A DNA stretch of 64,000 nucleotides from PoT sp049331405 (lineage in GTDB: Bacteria > Planctomycetota > Planctomycetia > Isosphaerales > Isosphaeraceae): assembly GCF_049331405.1 (NCBI RefSeq), contig NZ_CP186274.1, positions 5,704,001 through 5,768,000 of the forward strand, read 5' to 3'. The first letter of the stretch is position 1. Every line of letters starts with the position of its first letter. Position numbers and translations under genes: made by a program. Below are positions 15,756 through 24,864 of this stretch, piece by piece. The notes below the pieces were generated by a model. It was not told where the DNA came from. It ran no database searches and worked only from the letters and a program-made list of their open reading frames with translations.

Positions 15756-17575
15756 CGAGACAGCCCTTTGAGTTGGGTACAGACAACCAGGGTCCCGCCA
15801 CCTACCGCCGGCCCGATGTCGAGCGTCGCGTCGATGAGCCTGGCCCGGCGACGCATGATCTCCAGGCCGATGCCTGCCTCCCTGGGCGTGGACGCCTCGG
15901 CCCCGAATCCGATGCCGTCGTCCTGGATTCGTAGCGTTACCAAACCATCGCCTCCCTCCAGGCCAATCCGAATGTGCCGGGCTCGGCCGTGTTTCAGGGC
16001 ATTGGTGACCGCCTCCTGGACGATGCGGTACAACTGCGTCGCCGCGACCCCATGCTCGACGAGGACGGTCCCTTCGCAGGCGAAGGTGCAAGGCACCCGC
16101 GCCTGATTGGTAATCCGCATCGCGAGATCCCCCAGGGCCGCCATCAGCCCTTCGGGCCCGACCCCTGCGGGGACGAACCCTCGCGGGAACTCGCGCAACT
16201 TCTTGTGCGAGCGTTCGATCGCTCCCGTCAGCTTCGATACGAGCTCGACCGTCGCGGGCGAGCTCCCTTCGCATTGTCGGGCCGGGCTCTCGGCGATCAG
16301 GGCGAGCGCGGTCAATTCCTGCCCGATGTCGTCGTGCAGATCCTGACCGATCCGGGCCCGCTCCGGATCGGCCGCCTCGAGGATCTTGCCGTCGAGCCGC
16401 TTGCGCCCATCGACGCCGCGGGCAACCATCGAGACGCCGACCACGCGACTCAAGCTATTTCTTATCGGCAATAATGACAATGAAACATCAACAATCTTCC
16501 CGTTCCTTCGAATCCGAACGGTTTTGTTGTAGTTGATGCACGCCCCTCGCGCGGCCTCCCTTAGCGAGCCCGTCCGCTCGAACAATCGGGCCGGCCCCTG
16601 GATCATCGCGATCGAGTTCCCGGGCGCCTCCTCGTGTGCGAACCCGAAGATTTGCTCGGCCTGCGCATTCCAATCGGTGATGATCCCGTCCGACGTCGTG
16701 GCGATGATCGCGCCCTCGAACGAGCTCTCCCCCGAATTCCTTAGCCAGGCAGTCAGGTCGTTGGACACCTGCAGGGTGTCCAGCCGACTGCTGAGTTCCT
16801 CGTTGATGGCCCACAACTCGCCAACGAGGCCCGGCCGAGCGTCCTCGGCACAGGCTCCCGGCGTTTCCCCCGTGCCGACGCGGTGAAGATCACTCGAGCC
16901 CCGAGAATCACCGGCTCCCTGCTCGAAGAGATCCCGGGCGAGTGCCTCGACCTCCCCCTCACGCTCGTGCAAGACTCTCAGATACCCGCATATTTGATCA
17001 ATTCCATACAATGCCGCACGACGCCGGAAGCAGCTCCTCAAGGAATCCGCATCGAGGCAGCGAAAGTCTCGCTTCGTCGCGGCGAGCACGAGTGCGAGGA
17101 TCTCACGGGTTATGCCCGAGGCTTCCCCGTCGGCGGCCCCGAAGAAATCGCGAGGCTCGCCGAAAGGCGGGTGGGGTCTGGAAGCGGACTTGGTTTTACG
17201 TGCGTGCGACGAGGCGTGGGTCGCGAATCCCGGTAGAGACTCGTGATACGACAGCTGATACACCTGGGCTGTTTCTGGCTCCTTGGCCATGGCCAACCCT
17301 CCGTTTGCGTTCACGGATACGAGCGTCGACGAACCGGCAAATGCCGGCTCCGATCGGCTCATGCCGATCGCTTGCACCCTGGGATTGCGGGAATTGGATG
17401 CCGAAAACGCGTCGAGAGTGATCCGGCTCCTCCCATCATTGGGATAGAGCCCGTCATCTATCGCTTCGAAAGGATATGGGGGCGAGTTGACGCCGAGTGG
17501 ACCTGCATCGGTCGCCAAATCTCCCCCAGGCACGCCGACCGGGCTGTCGGGTTTATCATGGTTCTTCCCGGCCAT
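15752..17575 (-). CDS. PAS histidine kinase with remnant CheB/CheR N-terminus
   Basis: A 607-residue kinase. The C-terminal half is standard: PAS domain at about 285-389 (DGIITDWNAQAEQIFGF), HisKA_3 dimerisation with phospho-acceptor His414 in ARIGQDLHDDIGQELTAL, and a HATPase domain with N-box QEAVTNALKHG (about 520-530) and DDGIGFG. The N-terminal half resembles a shortened CheB-CheR fusion. Residues 52-126 echo the end of CheB (GGLAMAKEPETA) without the SGTGSDG catalytic loop. Residues 155-215 match the helical CheR N-domain (ILALVLAATKRDF, then SCFRRRAALYGI). The CheR methyltransferase domain is missing, and a short INEELSSRLDTLQVSNDL helix leads into PAS. The start is uncertain (17575 or 17623). 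Confidence 0.85.
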   Translation of the reverse strand: MAGKNHDKPDSPVGVPGGDLATDAGPLGVNSPPYPFEAIDDGLYPNDGRSRITLDAFSASNSRNPRVQAIGMSRSEPAFAGSSTLVSVNANGGLAMAKEPETAQVYQLSYHESLPGFATHASSHARKTKSASRPHPPFGEPRDFFGAADGEASGITREILALVLAATKRDFRCLDADSLRSCFRRRAALYGIDQICGYLRVLHEREGEVEALARDLFEQGAGDSRGSSDLHRVGTGETPGACAEDARPGLVGELWAINEELSSRLDTLQVSNDLTAWLRNSGESSFEGAIIATTSDGIITDWNAQAEQIFGFAHEEAPGNSIAMIQGPARLFERTGSLREAARGACINYNKTVRIRRNGKIVDVSLSLLPIRNSLSRVVGVSMVARGVDGRKRLDGKILEAADPERARIGQDLHDDIGQELTALALIAESPARQCEGSSPATVELVSKLTGAIERSHKKLREFPRGFVPAGVGPEGLMAALGDLAMRITNQARVPCTFACEGTVLVEHGVAATQLYRIVQEAVTNALKHGRARHIRIGLEGGDGLVTLRIQDDGIGFGAEASTPREAGIGLEIMRRRARLIDATLDIGPAVGGGTLVVCTQLKGLSR

Positions 17576-19091
17576 GCCGCGATCACGCGAATCATTAACG
17601 TGAGAGTGTAGTACAAAAGTCATGCCATCGGCGCACGGTCTGGCCATTCCAGGGTACTTCGGCGCGGCCTTCTCCGCCCCGAGGGGGGCAACCGAGGGCG
17701 CAAAGGGAACGCGATTCCGCGTCCCCTCCGCCGATAGAATGCCGGCCGTGCCCCGAGGTCTCGCCTGCTGGCGACGTCCTCGTGCCGCCGCGGAATCGTC
17801 CGACGCAAGCGCCCGGGAATCGATCGCGCACCTCTTGCTCGCGGCCATTGCGGACCCTCCCCATCATCTCAAACTGGCCACGATCCCGTCGACAAAGCAC
17901 CATCCGGAAGGGCCCTCCCCTGCCGCGTAGGCATTCCCCCCCACATAAAGACTTCAAGAATCTCGAGGAATCATAACCCACGATGAACATGCCGCATACC
18001 GAAGTCATGAAATAAGTTAGGATAGGGCATTCGGCTGACAGGAAACTCCCTACGCGATCCAGCACGAGGCCGCGGCAGCCAACGCACCGGTCTCATTATA
18101 ATATTCAAACATACAAACAATCAACCGCGTAACCCTGAACAGCCGGCGGGGCGATCACTCTGGTCGCGATATCAATGGGCGTCCACCGGCGATCAGGCCG
18201 CCCTACGACGCCCGGGGTCGTCCCTAAAATTAAGCCCGTAGGCCGGCATTATGCGTCGATCGATGGCCTAGTGACCGCGACCCGTTGATTCGAGAAATGC
18301 GGGCCGTATGAACGTAGTGGCAATCTCCCCCTGATTTGAGCCTCAGCGGCATTATGCTCAAATAAGCCGACAAGAATTATCAGGATGACAGGGTTTTTCA
18401 TGAATCCACTTGCCAACGGGATCATCCTGCGTCGATGATTCCGAGCACATTAACATCTACATAAACAATTTCGATCGGATGAGTTCCAGAGAAATAAAGG
18501 CTCACCAAAGACGTGTTCCTCCTGGGTTATCAGGAGACCGACGGGGCGAATAGTTTGTTGCATTATTGCGACACCAAAAGGATGATTTTCGCCGACTCTC
18601 AACCCGCTCTGTCACAAATCGCAGGCTCTTACCACTTGGACAGGCCAGACGTTTACCACGTACCGCGGAGTGATCGACTCTCGCGATGCCGAAAAGCCTC
18701 ATGAGCCGATATCGCACCACGCTTCTCGGGCGATCCATGCTTGCGAGCGAGTCCGGCTGATTGGCGCACGCCCCCAATCGCACCTGCATGTGCTCATTCA
18801 AGCTCGGCATATCCGGCGCAGGCATGGCCATCGCCACGGCAAGTCCCGTTGGATCGGATTGTGCGGAGAGGGTTCGTGGCCGGAATCGCGTGCAGCGGTT
18901 CGAGGCGGGATGCGAAAAGCCGTCGTCGCCCGAGAAAACCTCGGCTCGACGGCGGCTGGGATTATCAAGATGCGACGCCCCGCAATGAGGCACAGCTCAA
19001 TTGAGTACAGTGCCTGTGACCCGCTCGTCGTCTCTGCGGCCTGGACCGGCCATGCATGCGGACCTTCGTGATTGATATTCCGCTTGGTAAT
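17576..19091. other. 1.5-kb gene-poor, lower-GC interval
   Basis: No gene is supported over about 1.5 kb. GC falls visibly between 17940 and 18500, with AT-rich runs such as the stretch near 18100, whereas nearby coding DNA is strongly GC-rich. Short frames (up to 163 codons, 18502-18993 minus) have random-looking composition and no ribosome-binding site. The part at 17620-17760 adjoining the kinase reads smoothly through several frames and looks like non-coding dispersed repeat sequence. It could be a relic of transferred DNA or hold an unrecognised RNA. Confidence 0.4.
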
Positions 19092-21164
19092 TCATGGAGT
19101 ACCCTCGTCCGAGGCGTTATCGAGTTCAAGGCGCGGCTCGATATCCGGAGCAGGCGGCGGCGATCCCTCTTGCTTGCCTCCCGAACGAGGCCCGAAGGGG
19201 AGCAGGCGAATCAGTCCATGCTTGCCCACGCTGGATCGGAGTGGTTCGATACTGCGAGAATGCAAAGAATCGAGTTCCGCGACGCGCTCGATCAGGGCCT
19301 TTCGCTCGGTGCGATAGCGTCGATCGAGAGCGCCGAGCGATTCCTGAAGTCCCCGATCGTCTCCTGCCTGGCGCTGCCGTTCCGCGTGCTGGATCAGCCG
19401 CTCATAATCTTTTTCGAAGGACTGCCTCGAGGTTTCGGAGCTCGCGATTGGCTCATTCGGGGATGAGGATGGCTCGATCTTGCGTGCAGGGTTGGAAGGT
19501 GAAGAACCCTCAGGATTCCGATCAAGAAGTTCGTAAACCGCTCGCAGGTTGGCGTAATAGCCAAGGTTGCTTCTCGGTTCGGAGTACCGGCAGAATCCGG
19601 CCAGACGCCCTTCTTCGTCGAACAACCCTCCCCCTGAGCGGCCTGGCGCGGGCGAGAACTCACAGGCGATCACCTCGAAGGAGCCTTGGCCCAGCGACAG
19701 CGTCGCCTTCGGGTCTTTGACTCGAGTTGACCAGAACGTCGCATCCTGCCCGAGAGAGCATCCACCAGTGATCATCATTGCGCCCGCCTCAGGAGACCAA
19801 TCCCTCGGCAGGAGCGGTGACGCCGGGAGTTGCCGCCCGGGGTGGATCCTGATCAGGCAGATGTCGCGCTCCCGATCGAAATCCACGATATCGGCGTTCA
19901 GGGTCTCTGTGGGGGTCACCGCCTGCTTCGACGTGAGTTTGCCATCGAAGAGGTCCACGCGGATTGTCCGAGGATTGGATGCGGGCAGCCCGAGGCTTCT
20001 CTCTCCAACACGAAACCCAAAATTATGTGCGCACACCAGGACTAATGATTCTCGAGAGCTGCTCCGGATGATCGTGCCCGAACCGAATCCGATCGCGTTT
20101 TCATCTGGCCGGGAGACCTTGACGCGGACGGTCGTCTCCCAGGGTTTCGGAATGCCCTGCGACGGCGTAGGCGCCGACTCCATCGGCGACGGATTGACAA
20201 CCGGCTCAGGAGCGAGCGGCCGAAGGATCTCATCCGCAGGGGCTGGCGCAGGAGTGGGGAGAGCTGAGCCTTCCTCTTGCATATCCCCGGTCGCCACGAG
20301 CCAACGCCCGGCCGGCTCTCCTCGCCCCCCCAGGGCGAAGCCAACCGCCAGCAGCAGGCCGCAGGCCAGGGCCTTGCCGAAGACAGCCCCCTGGAAGAGG
20401 CTGGCGGCCCACGTCGCCAGGCGACGGGCGGCCCGGGAATCGCGGCGAGACTCCAGGGCCATCACGACCTCGACGGCGCGGCGGATCACCAGATCGGCAT
20501 TCAATGACCCGAGTGCGCGATCCGCGGCCAGGGTCCCGGCGAGGAAGCCAACAGGGGCACCGACGCCTCGGCGGAGCAGGCGGGCTCGCAGGCGCTCACG
20601 ACCCCGGGCGAGCCGGCCTCGGATCGCCGTCTCGGTCAGGCCGAGTTGGCCGGCCGCCTCGGCGTAGCTCAATCCGCTAAGGCCGCAGAGCAAGATCGGG
20701 AGCCGATGCGACGCCGGGAGCCTCGCGATCTCCTCGTGCAGGATCCGGGCTTCGTCCGGGCTCAGGGGCGTGGCTTCGACCTCCCGGCTCGACGCGAAGG
20801 AGACAGCGGCATCCCCCTCGAGCCGTCGTCGCCGCTCAAGCGAAGTCCTGGACTTGGCGGCCACCCGACGAGCCACGCCGTAGAGCCAGCCGCTCAGGGA
20901 CTCGTTCACCCAGAGGGTCCGCCCCTTCCTGGCCAGTAGCAGGAACGTGGCCTGGAAGACGTCTTCGGCGGCGTGGTCGTCCCGGAGCAGGTCCCGGGAG
21001 ACGCGCAGGACCATCGGGCCGTGGCGCGAGACAATCGCCTCGAAGGCCGCCTCATCACGCCTGGAGACGAAGCGTTCCAGGAGCTCTCCATCGCTCTCGG
21101 CGGCGAGCGTGCCTCTTTCGAAGAGTCGACTCACGTCGCGAAGGACCTCAGACATTCGTGTCAT
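19092..21164 (-). CDS. ECF sigma factor fused to membrane-anchored trypsin-like protease
   Basis: A 690-residue fusion. Residues about 24-195 are an ECF sigma factor of the planctomycete ECF01-Gob type: region 2 DEAAFEAIVSRHGPMVLRVS and AAEDVFQATFLLLARK, region 4 LSYAEAAGQLGLTETAIRGR. One membrane segment follows (KALACGLLLAVGFALGG, about 264-280) and a Pro/Ala linker. Residues about 340-545 form a chymotrypsin-fold serine protease with His380 (VCAHNFG), Asp434 (RDICLI) and Ser510 in GRSGGGLF, the position of the classical GNSGG. All three catalytic residues are present. A charged helical tail ends the protein. The ATG at 21164 has GGGAG upstream. The protease is inferred to sit outside the membrane and the sigma part inside. 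Confidence 0.88.
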   Translation of the reverse strand: MTRMSEVLRDVSRLFERGTLAAESDGELLERFVSRRDEAAFEAIVSRHGPMVLRVSRDLLRDDHAAEDVFQATFLLLARKGRTLWVNESLSGWLYGVARRVAAKSRTSLERRRRLEGDAAVSFASSREVEATPLSPDEARILHEEIARLPASHRLPILLCGLSGLSYAEAAGQLGLTETAIRGRLARGRERLRARLLRRGVGAPVGFLAGTLAADRALGSLNADLVIRRAVEVVMALESRRDSRAARRLATWAASLFQGAVFGKALACGLLLAVGFALGGRGEPAGRWLVATGDMQEEGSALPTPAPAPADEILRPLAPEPVVNPSPMESAPTPSQGIPKPWETTVRVKVSRPDENAIGFGSGTIIRSSSRESLVLVCAHNFGFRVGERSLGLPASNPRTIRVDLFDGKLTSKQAVTPTETLNADIVDFDRERDICLIRIHPGRQLPASPLLPRDWSPEAGAMMITGGCSLGQDATFWSTRVKDPKATLSLGQGSFEVIACEFSPAPGRSGGGLFDEEGRLAGFCRYSEPRSNLGYYANLRAVYELLDRNPEGSSPSNPARKIEPSSSPNEPIASSETSRQSFEKDYERLIQHAERQRQAGDDRGLQESLGALDRRYRTERKALIERVAELDSLHSRSIEPLRSSVGKHGLIRLLPFGPRSGGKQEGSPPPAPDIEPRLELDNASDEGTP

Positions 21165-21372
21165 CCTGATCTCCCCTTTCCGTCTCATCGCGAAATCCAT
21201 GACTAATGCCACATGAGGGCCAGCTCCTCACGCAAAATCCCCGGCGGCGAGGAATTTCCGGCTCATTCCCAATGAGCCGACCTGTCGGGATGAGATGGGT
21301 CGACTTCGAACACATACGTGAGGACAATAGCGAGTTCCAACCAAGCCCCGAATCGACCTGGAAGGTGCGACT
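21165..21372. promoter_or_regulatory. Divergent promoter region
   Basis: This 208-bp interval separates the sigma-protease gene (minus) and the sulfatase gene (plus). It must hold both promoters, and the shared position suggests possible co-regulation. I see no clear consensus boxes. Confidence 0.35.
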
Positions 21373-22857
21373 TTGCCCATGGCAGCGGCAATCACGTGTC
21401 TCATGCTCGCCCTGAGCGCGGCGGGCGCCAACGAGCCGGCGCGGGGAGAGGCCCGCAAGGACGCGAAGAACATCCTCTTCATCGCGATCGACGACCTGAA
21501 CGACTGGGTGGGATGCCTCGAGGGTCATCCCCAGGCGAAGACCCCCAACATCGATCGGCTCGCGGCGAGGGGGGCGCTCTTCACAAACGCCCACTGCCAG
21601 GCCCCCCTCTGCAACCCCTCCCGCAGCAGCGTCCTGACCGGCCTGAGGCCCTCGACGACGGGGATCTACGCGCTCCACCCCGGCTTCCGCGCATCACCTG
21701 CCCTCAAGGAGAGTGTGACCCTGCCGCAATACCTGGCCTCGCACGGCTACTCCACCTTCGCGGCCGGGAAGATTTTCCACGACGGCTCCATCCCCCCCGC
21801 CGACAGATCGAAGGAGTTTCAGGAGTGGGGAGAAATCGGCGCCATGCCCTACCCCCCGCACAAGTTCGTCACGACCCCGGACCCGATCAAGGCCATGGAC
21901 TGGGGCGTCTTCCCCGACCACGACGAACGCCAGGGAGACTGGAAGATTGCCGAGAGCGCCATCAAGCGGCTGAAGTCCCTGCCGGATGACAAGCCCTTCT
22001 TCGTCGGCGTCGGCTTCCGGCTCCCGCACGTCCCCTGCTTCGCCTCGCGTCGCTGGTTCGACATGCACCCCGAGTCGTCCCTGATCTTCCCGCCGGTGCG
22101 CGAGGACGACCGCGACGATGTCCCGGACTTCGCCTGGTACCTGCACTGGAAGCTGCCTGAGCCCCGCCTCTCGTGGCTCAGGCGGACCCAGCAATGGGGT
22201 CCTCTCGTCCGGGCCTACCTCGCGAGCACCAGCTTCATGGACAGCCAGGTCGGGCGCGTCCTCGACGCCCTCGAGGCGACCGGCAAGGCGGACAACACCA
22301 TCGTCGTCCTCTGGTCGGATCACGGCTGGCACCTGGGCGAAAAGGGGATCACCGGCAAGAACACGCTCTGGGAGCGATCCACGCGCGTCCCCTTGATGTT
22401 CGCCGGCCCCGGCATCCCCAAGGGGGCTCGCTGCAAGCAGCCGGCCGAGTTGCTCGACATCTACCCGACCCTCGTCGACCTCGTCGGCCTCCCTGCGAAG
22501 CAGCGGCTCGAGGGGCACAGCCTCGCACCGCAGATCCATGATCCGAAGGCCCATCGCGCCTGGCCGGCGATCACCACGCATTGCCCGGGCAACCACTCCG
22601 TGCGGTCCGAACGCTGGCGCTATATCCGCTATGCGGACGGCTCCGAGGAGTTGTACGACCACCAGATGGATCCGCACGAGTGGACCAACCTGGCGAAGGA
22701 CCCGCAGCATCGCGCGATCGTCGACGCCCACGCCCGATGGATCCCCAAAGACGACGCGCCCCCCGCCCCCGGCAGCGCCGACAGGCTACTCGTCCGCAAG
22801 TTCGGCGTCTGGACCTGGGAAGGGAAGTTGATCATCCCTTCGGCCCTCGAGCGCTGA
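21373..22857 (+). CDS. Exported sulfatase (iduronate-2-sulfatase-like)
   Basis: A 494-residue type I sulfatase. A signal peptide (MAAAITCLMLALSAAGA) precedes the catalytic fold. NILFIAIDDLNDWVGCLEGH supplies the metal-binding Asp pair, and C-N-P-S-R at Cys80 in APLCNPSRSSVLTG is the formylglycine signature that must be oxidised for activity. Later metal and substrate residues lie in LWSDHGWHLGEKG and KNTLWERSTRVPL, typical of the iduronate-2-sulfatase branch. Planctomycetes use many of these on sulfated polysaccharides. A formylglycine-generating enzyme is not in this window. Start is TTG 21373 (GGAAGG well spaced) or ATG 21379. Confidence 0.93.
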   Translation: MPMAAAITCLMLALSAAGANEPARGEARKDAKNILFIAIDDLNDWVGCLEGHPQAKTPNIDRLAARGALFTNAHCQAPLCNPSRSSVLTGLRPSTTGIYALHPGFRASPALKESVTLPQYLASHGYSTFAAGKIFHDGSIPPADRSKEFQEWGEIGAMPYPPHKFVTTPDPIKAMDWGVFPDHDERQGDWKIAESAIKRLKSLPDDKPFFVGVGFRLPHVPCFASRRWFDMHPESSLIFPPVREDDRDDVPDFAWYLHWKLPEPRLSWLRRTQQWGPLVRAYLASTSFMDSQVGRVLDALEATGKADNTIVVLWSDHGWHLGEKGITGKNTLWERSTRVPLMFAGPGIPKGARCKQPAELLDIYPTLVDLVGLPAKQRLEGHSLAPQIHDPKAHRAWPAITTHCPGNHSVRSERWRYIRYADGSEELYDHQMDPHEWTNLAKDPQHRAIVDAHARWIPKDDAPPAPGSADRLLVRKFGVWTWEGKLIIPSALER

Positions 22858-22872
22858 AGGCCGATCCTCAGG

Positions 22873-23370
22873 TCAGAGGATCATCTGCAGGATATGCACG
22901 TCGAGCCGCTTGCCGAACTTGCGGCCGACCTCCTTGAGGGTCCCCACGCGTTCGAAGCCCAGAGACTCGTTGATGTGCAGGCTCTCGGCGCTCCCCGCAA
23001 CCACCCTCGAAATCAAGGAGTGGAAGCCGAGCCGCCTGGCCTCGTCGATGATCGCCGACTTCAAGACTCGCCCGATGCCCCGGCCGCGGAACTCGGAGTG
23101 GACGTAGGAAGAGGTCTCCGCCGTCTCGTCGTAGGCCGCCCGCTCCGACCAGCGCCCCAGCGAGGCCCAGCCCACGACATGGCCTCCTACCTCGGCCACG
23201 AGGATCGGGTGCAGGTCGTCGTGAGACTCGAACCAGGCCGCCCGATCCTCGAGCGTCTTGGGCTCGAGGTCGAAGGTCGCGGTCGTGTTCAGGATGGCCT
23301 CGTTGTAGATCTCCGCGATCGCTTCCAGGTCAGCGGGCACAGCCTTGCGGATGAGCATCTCCGTTTTCAT
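22873..23370 (-). CDS. GNAT N-acetyltransferase (phosphinothricin/methionine-sulfone type)
   Basis: A 165-residue single-domain GNAT enzyme. The opening IRKAVPADLEAIAEIYNEAI and TATFDLEPKTLEDRAAWF are typical of the phosphinothricin/methionine sulfone (MnaT/Pat) branch. The acetyl-CoA loop reads EFRGRGIGRVLKSAII, and the conserved LHINESLGFERVGTLKEVG segment closes the fold. Such enzymes acetylate amino-acid analogues; the native substrate is unknown. It runs convergent to the sulfatase with only 15 bp between stop codons. Confidence 0.9.
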   Translation of the reverse strand: MKTEMLIRKAVPADLEAIAEIYNEAILNTTATFDLEPKTLEDRAAWFESHDDLHPILVAEVGGHVVGWASLGRWSERAAYDETAETSSYVHSEFRGRGIGRVLKSAIIDEARRLGFHSLISRVVAGSAESLHINESLGFERVGTLKEVGRKFGKRLDVHILQMIL

Positions 23371-23573
23371 CGGCCCTTCCCAATCGCTCGGTGTTCGGCC
23401 CGATGCTCCTTGCCCGGAGTCCGATTTGATTTCATAGCAAGCGTATATTTCGAAGAAATGGTGCGTCAGACATCGGCGAACTTTAGATTTGGCATCCCAT
23501 CTGCGTTAACCCATGGCAAGGTCTTAACTCATCGATTCGGGCCTGCAGGCCAGCCCCGGAAAGGAGACAAGCC

Positions 23574-23891
23574 ATGCCTCGCGGCGACAAGTCCAAGTAT
23601 ACCGACAAGCAGAAACGTAAGGCCGAGCACATCGCCGAAAGTTACGAGAACCGAGGGGTGCCCGAGAGCGAGGCCGGGAGCCGCGCCTGGGCGACCGTGA
23701 ACAAGGAATCGGGCGGCGGGAACAAGTCGGGCAGCGGCCGGGGCAAGCCCGATACCCACATCTCCAGCGAGAAGGGGGGCAAGAAGGGTGGAGCCGCCTC
23801 CGCCGATCGAACTCCCGAGCAACGCTCTGCCTCCGCCAAGAAGGCCGCCGAGACCCGCAAGCGGAACCGCGAAGCCAAGGCCCACGGCTGA
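23574..23891 (+). CDS. Small basic protein of the 'plasmid stabilization' family
   Basis: A 105-residue, highly charged, lysine/arginine-rich protein with no hydrophobic segment. Its beginning (PRGDKSKYTDKQKRKAEHIA) and the WATVNKESGGG stretch match a widespread small family usually labelled plasmid stabilization protein. That name is historical and not evidence of a plasmid. The C-terminal third (SASAKKAAETRKRNREAKA) is low-complexity and likely disordered. A good GGAG lies upstream of the ATG. A nucleic-acid-binding or stress role is a guess from charge. A stem-loop terminator follows. Confidence 0.8.
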   Translation: MPRGDKSKYTDKQKRKAEHIAESYENRGVPESEAGSRAWATVNKESGGGNKSGSGRGKPDTHISSEKGGKKGGAASADRTPEQRSASAKKAAETRKRNREAKAHG

Positions 23892-23924
23892 TCGATTCGC
23901 CAGGAGCATTGCCACGCGACGAGG

Positions 23925-23962
23925 ACGGGTGAGGGCCTCGGTTTTACGCGGCCCTCACCCGT
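23925..23962. terminator. 13-bp stem-loop terminator
   Basis: Arms ACGGGTGAGGGCC (23925-23937) and GGCCCTCACCCGT (23950-23962) are perfect complements with a 12-nt loop containing TTTT. It lies 34 bp after the small basic gene and probably ends its transcript, although the following T-run is weak. Confidence 0.65.
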
Positions 23963-24172
23963 TAATGTATCCGACATCCTCGCCCCCTTCCCCGGCCGAA
24001 GCCAAGAAGCAAGAAGGCGGACGCCGAGACGTTCGCTCACCCCATCACATGTCCAATTCCATCGCGGCATGGAATTCTGCAAGCTAGCAATGAGGTCGCG
24101 GGCCGCTTACCGGGACGGACGGGTCCGGACCCGGTCCTCGGCAAATGGCCCGCGCCGGAGTTACACCTGGGA

Positions 24173-24376
24173 TCAGGCGTGCTGCTTCTGGTATTCGCCT
24201 CGGAGGATTCCGAGCAGCAGGCCTTCCTGGTTGTCGCTGATCTGGCCCGCCTGATAGAGCTCCGCGATTTCCTCGGCACAACGGTCGACGACCTCCTGCT
24301 TGCCAGGATAATCGACGTGTCGCGCGATGAGATCGACGGACTCGGCCAGCCTATCGAAATGCGATAGTGTGATCAT
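24173..24376 (-). CDS. Small hypothetical helical protein (67 aa)
   Basis: A 67-residue soluble protein that reads as two or three amphipathic helices (ITLSHFDRLAESVDLIARHV, then EVVDRCAEEIAELYQAGQIS) followed by EGLLLGILRGEY. The balanced composition and lack of random Arg/Pro/Ser runs make it look genuinely coding. The ATG at 24376 is favoured over a longer frame whose extra N-terminus looks non-coding. I do not recognise a family. It is isolated, flanked by the small basic gene and a gene-poor stretch. Confidence 0.6.
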   Translation of the reverse strand: MITLSHFDRLAESVDLIARHVDYPGKQEVVDRCAEEIAELYQAGQISDNQEGLLLGILRGEYQKQHA

Positions 24377-24864
24377 TATTTTCTGCCTACACAGGGAGTT
24401 TTCCGCCCACGCTCGGGGCATGGCGGAAGACATCGACCCAAAATGAGAAAGCCGCTCGACGAGGAGCCGGCTGACTAGAAGGGGGAACATTCCCTGTGAT
24501 CCCGGCTTACACCCTCCTGGTGAGACTCTTCACGCTTCGGCCTGTCCTCTTATGGACAACCTTAGTTCGTGGCTTGCGACGCGGGGGTTCGAATGTTTTG
24601 AAATGGCCCCGACGATCGCCGCCATCAACGCGATAGACACCCGACGAAACCCGCCTCGGTGAAACCCTTGAAATGTGGTGACTCGTGCGTTGATTGGTTA
24701 TCGTTGATGTGCAACCATCGTGCCATCGGGGCTTCTCAGCGAGCAACATCGATGCAACTGCCTCTCGCATCTCCATTTAAATGCGAGATCGAATCGGCCT
24801 CACTTTGAGAACACCCCTGCGCACGCCGGCAACTTCCTACAACAACTGTGGTGAAAGAAGCCGT
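24377..24864. other. Intergenic stretch without a supported gene
   Basis: 488 bp between the small helical protein and the ADP-ribosylglycohydrolase. A 90-codon minus-strand frame (24507-24776) has no ribosome-binding site and a random-looking product. Nothing else is evident apart from the promoters the neighbours need. Confidence 0.35.

Noticed and set aside
17620..17760. Upstream extension of the histidine kinase (GILSAEGTRNRVPFAP)
   Set aside because: Looks like dispersed intergenic repeat sequence of a type I recall from related genomes; not accepted as part of the protein without a search.
18590..18660. tRNA-like string on the minus strand (GTGGTAAGAGCCTGCG, then TTTGTGAC and AGCGGGTTGAGAGTC)
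   Set aside because: D-loop and T-loop-like pieces are present, but the anticodon and T stems do not pair and no acceptor stem is found.
24570..24610. GGGGGTTCGAAT resembling a tRNA T-loop
   Set aside because: No pairing T stem and no other tRNA arms nearby.
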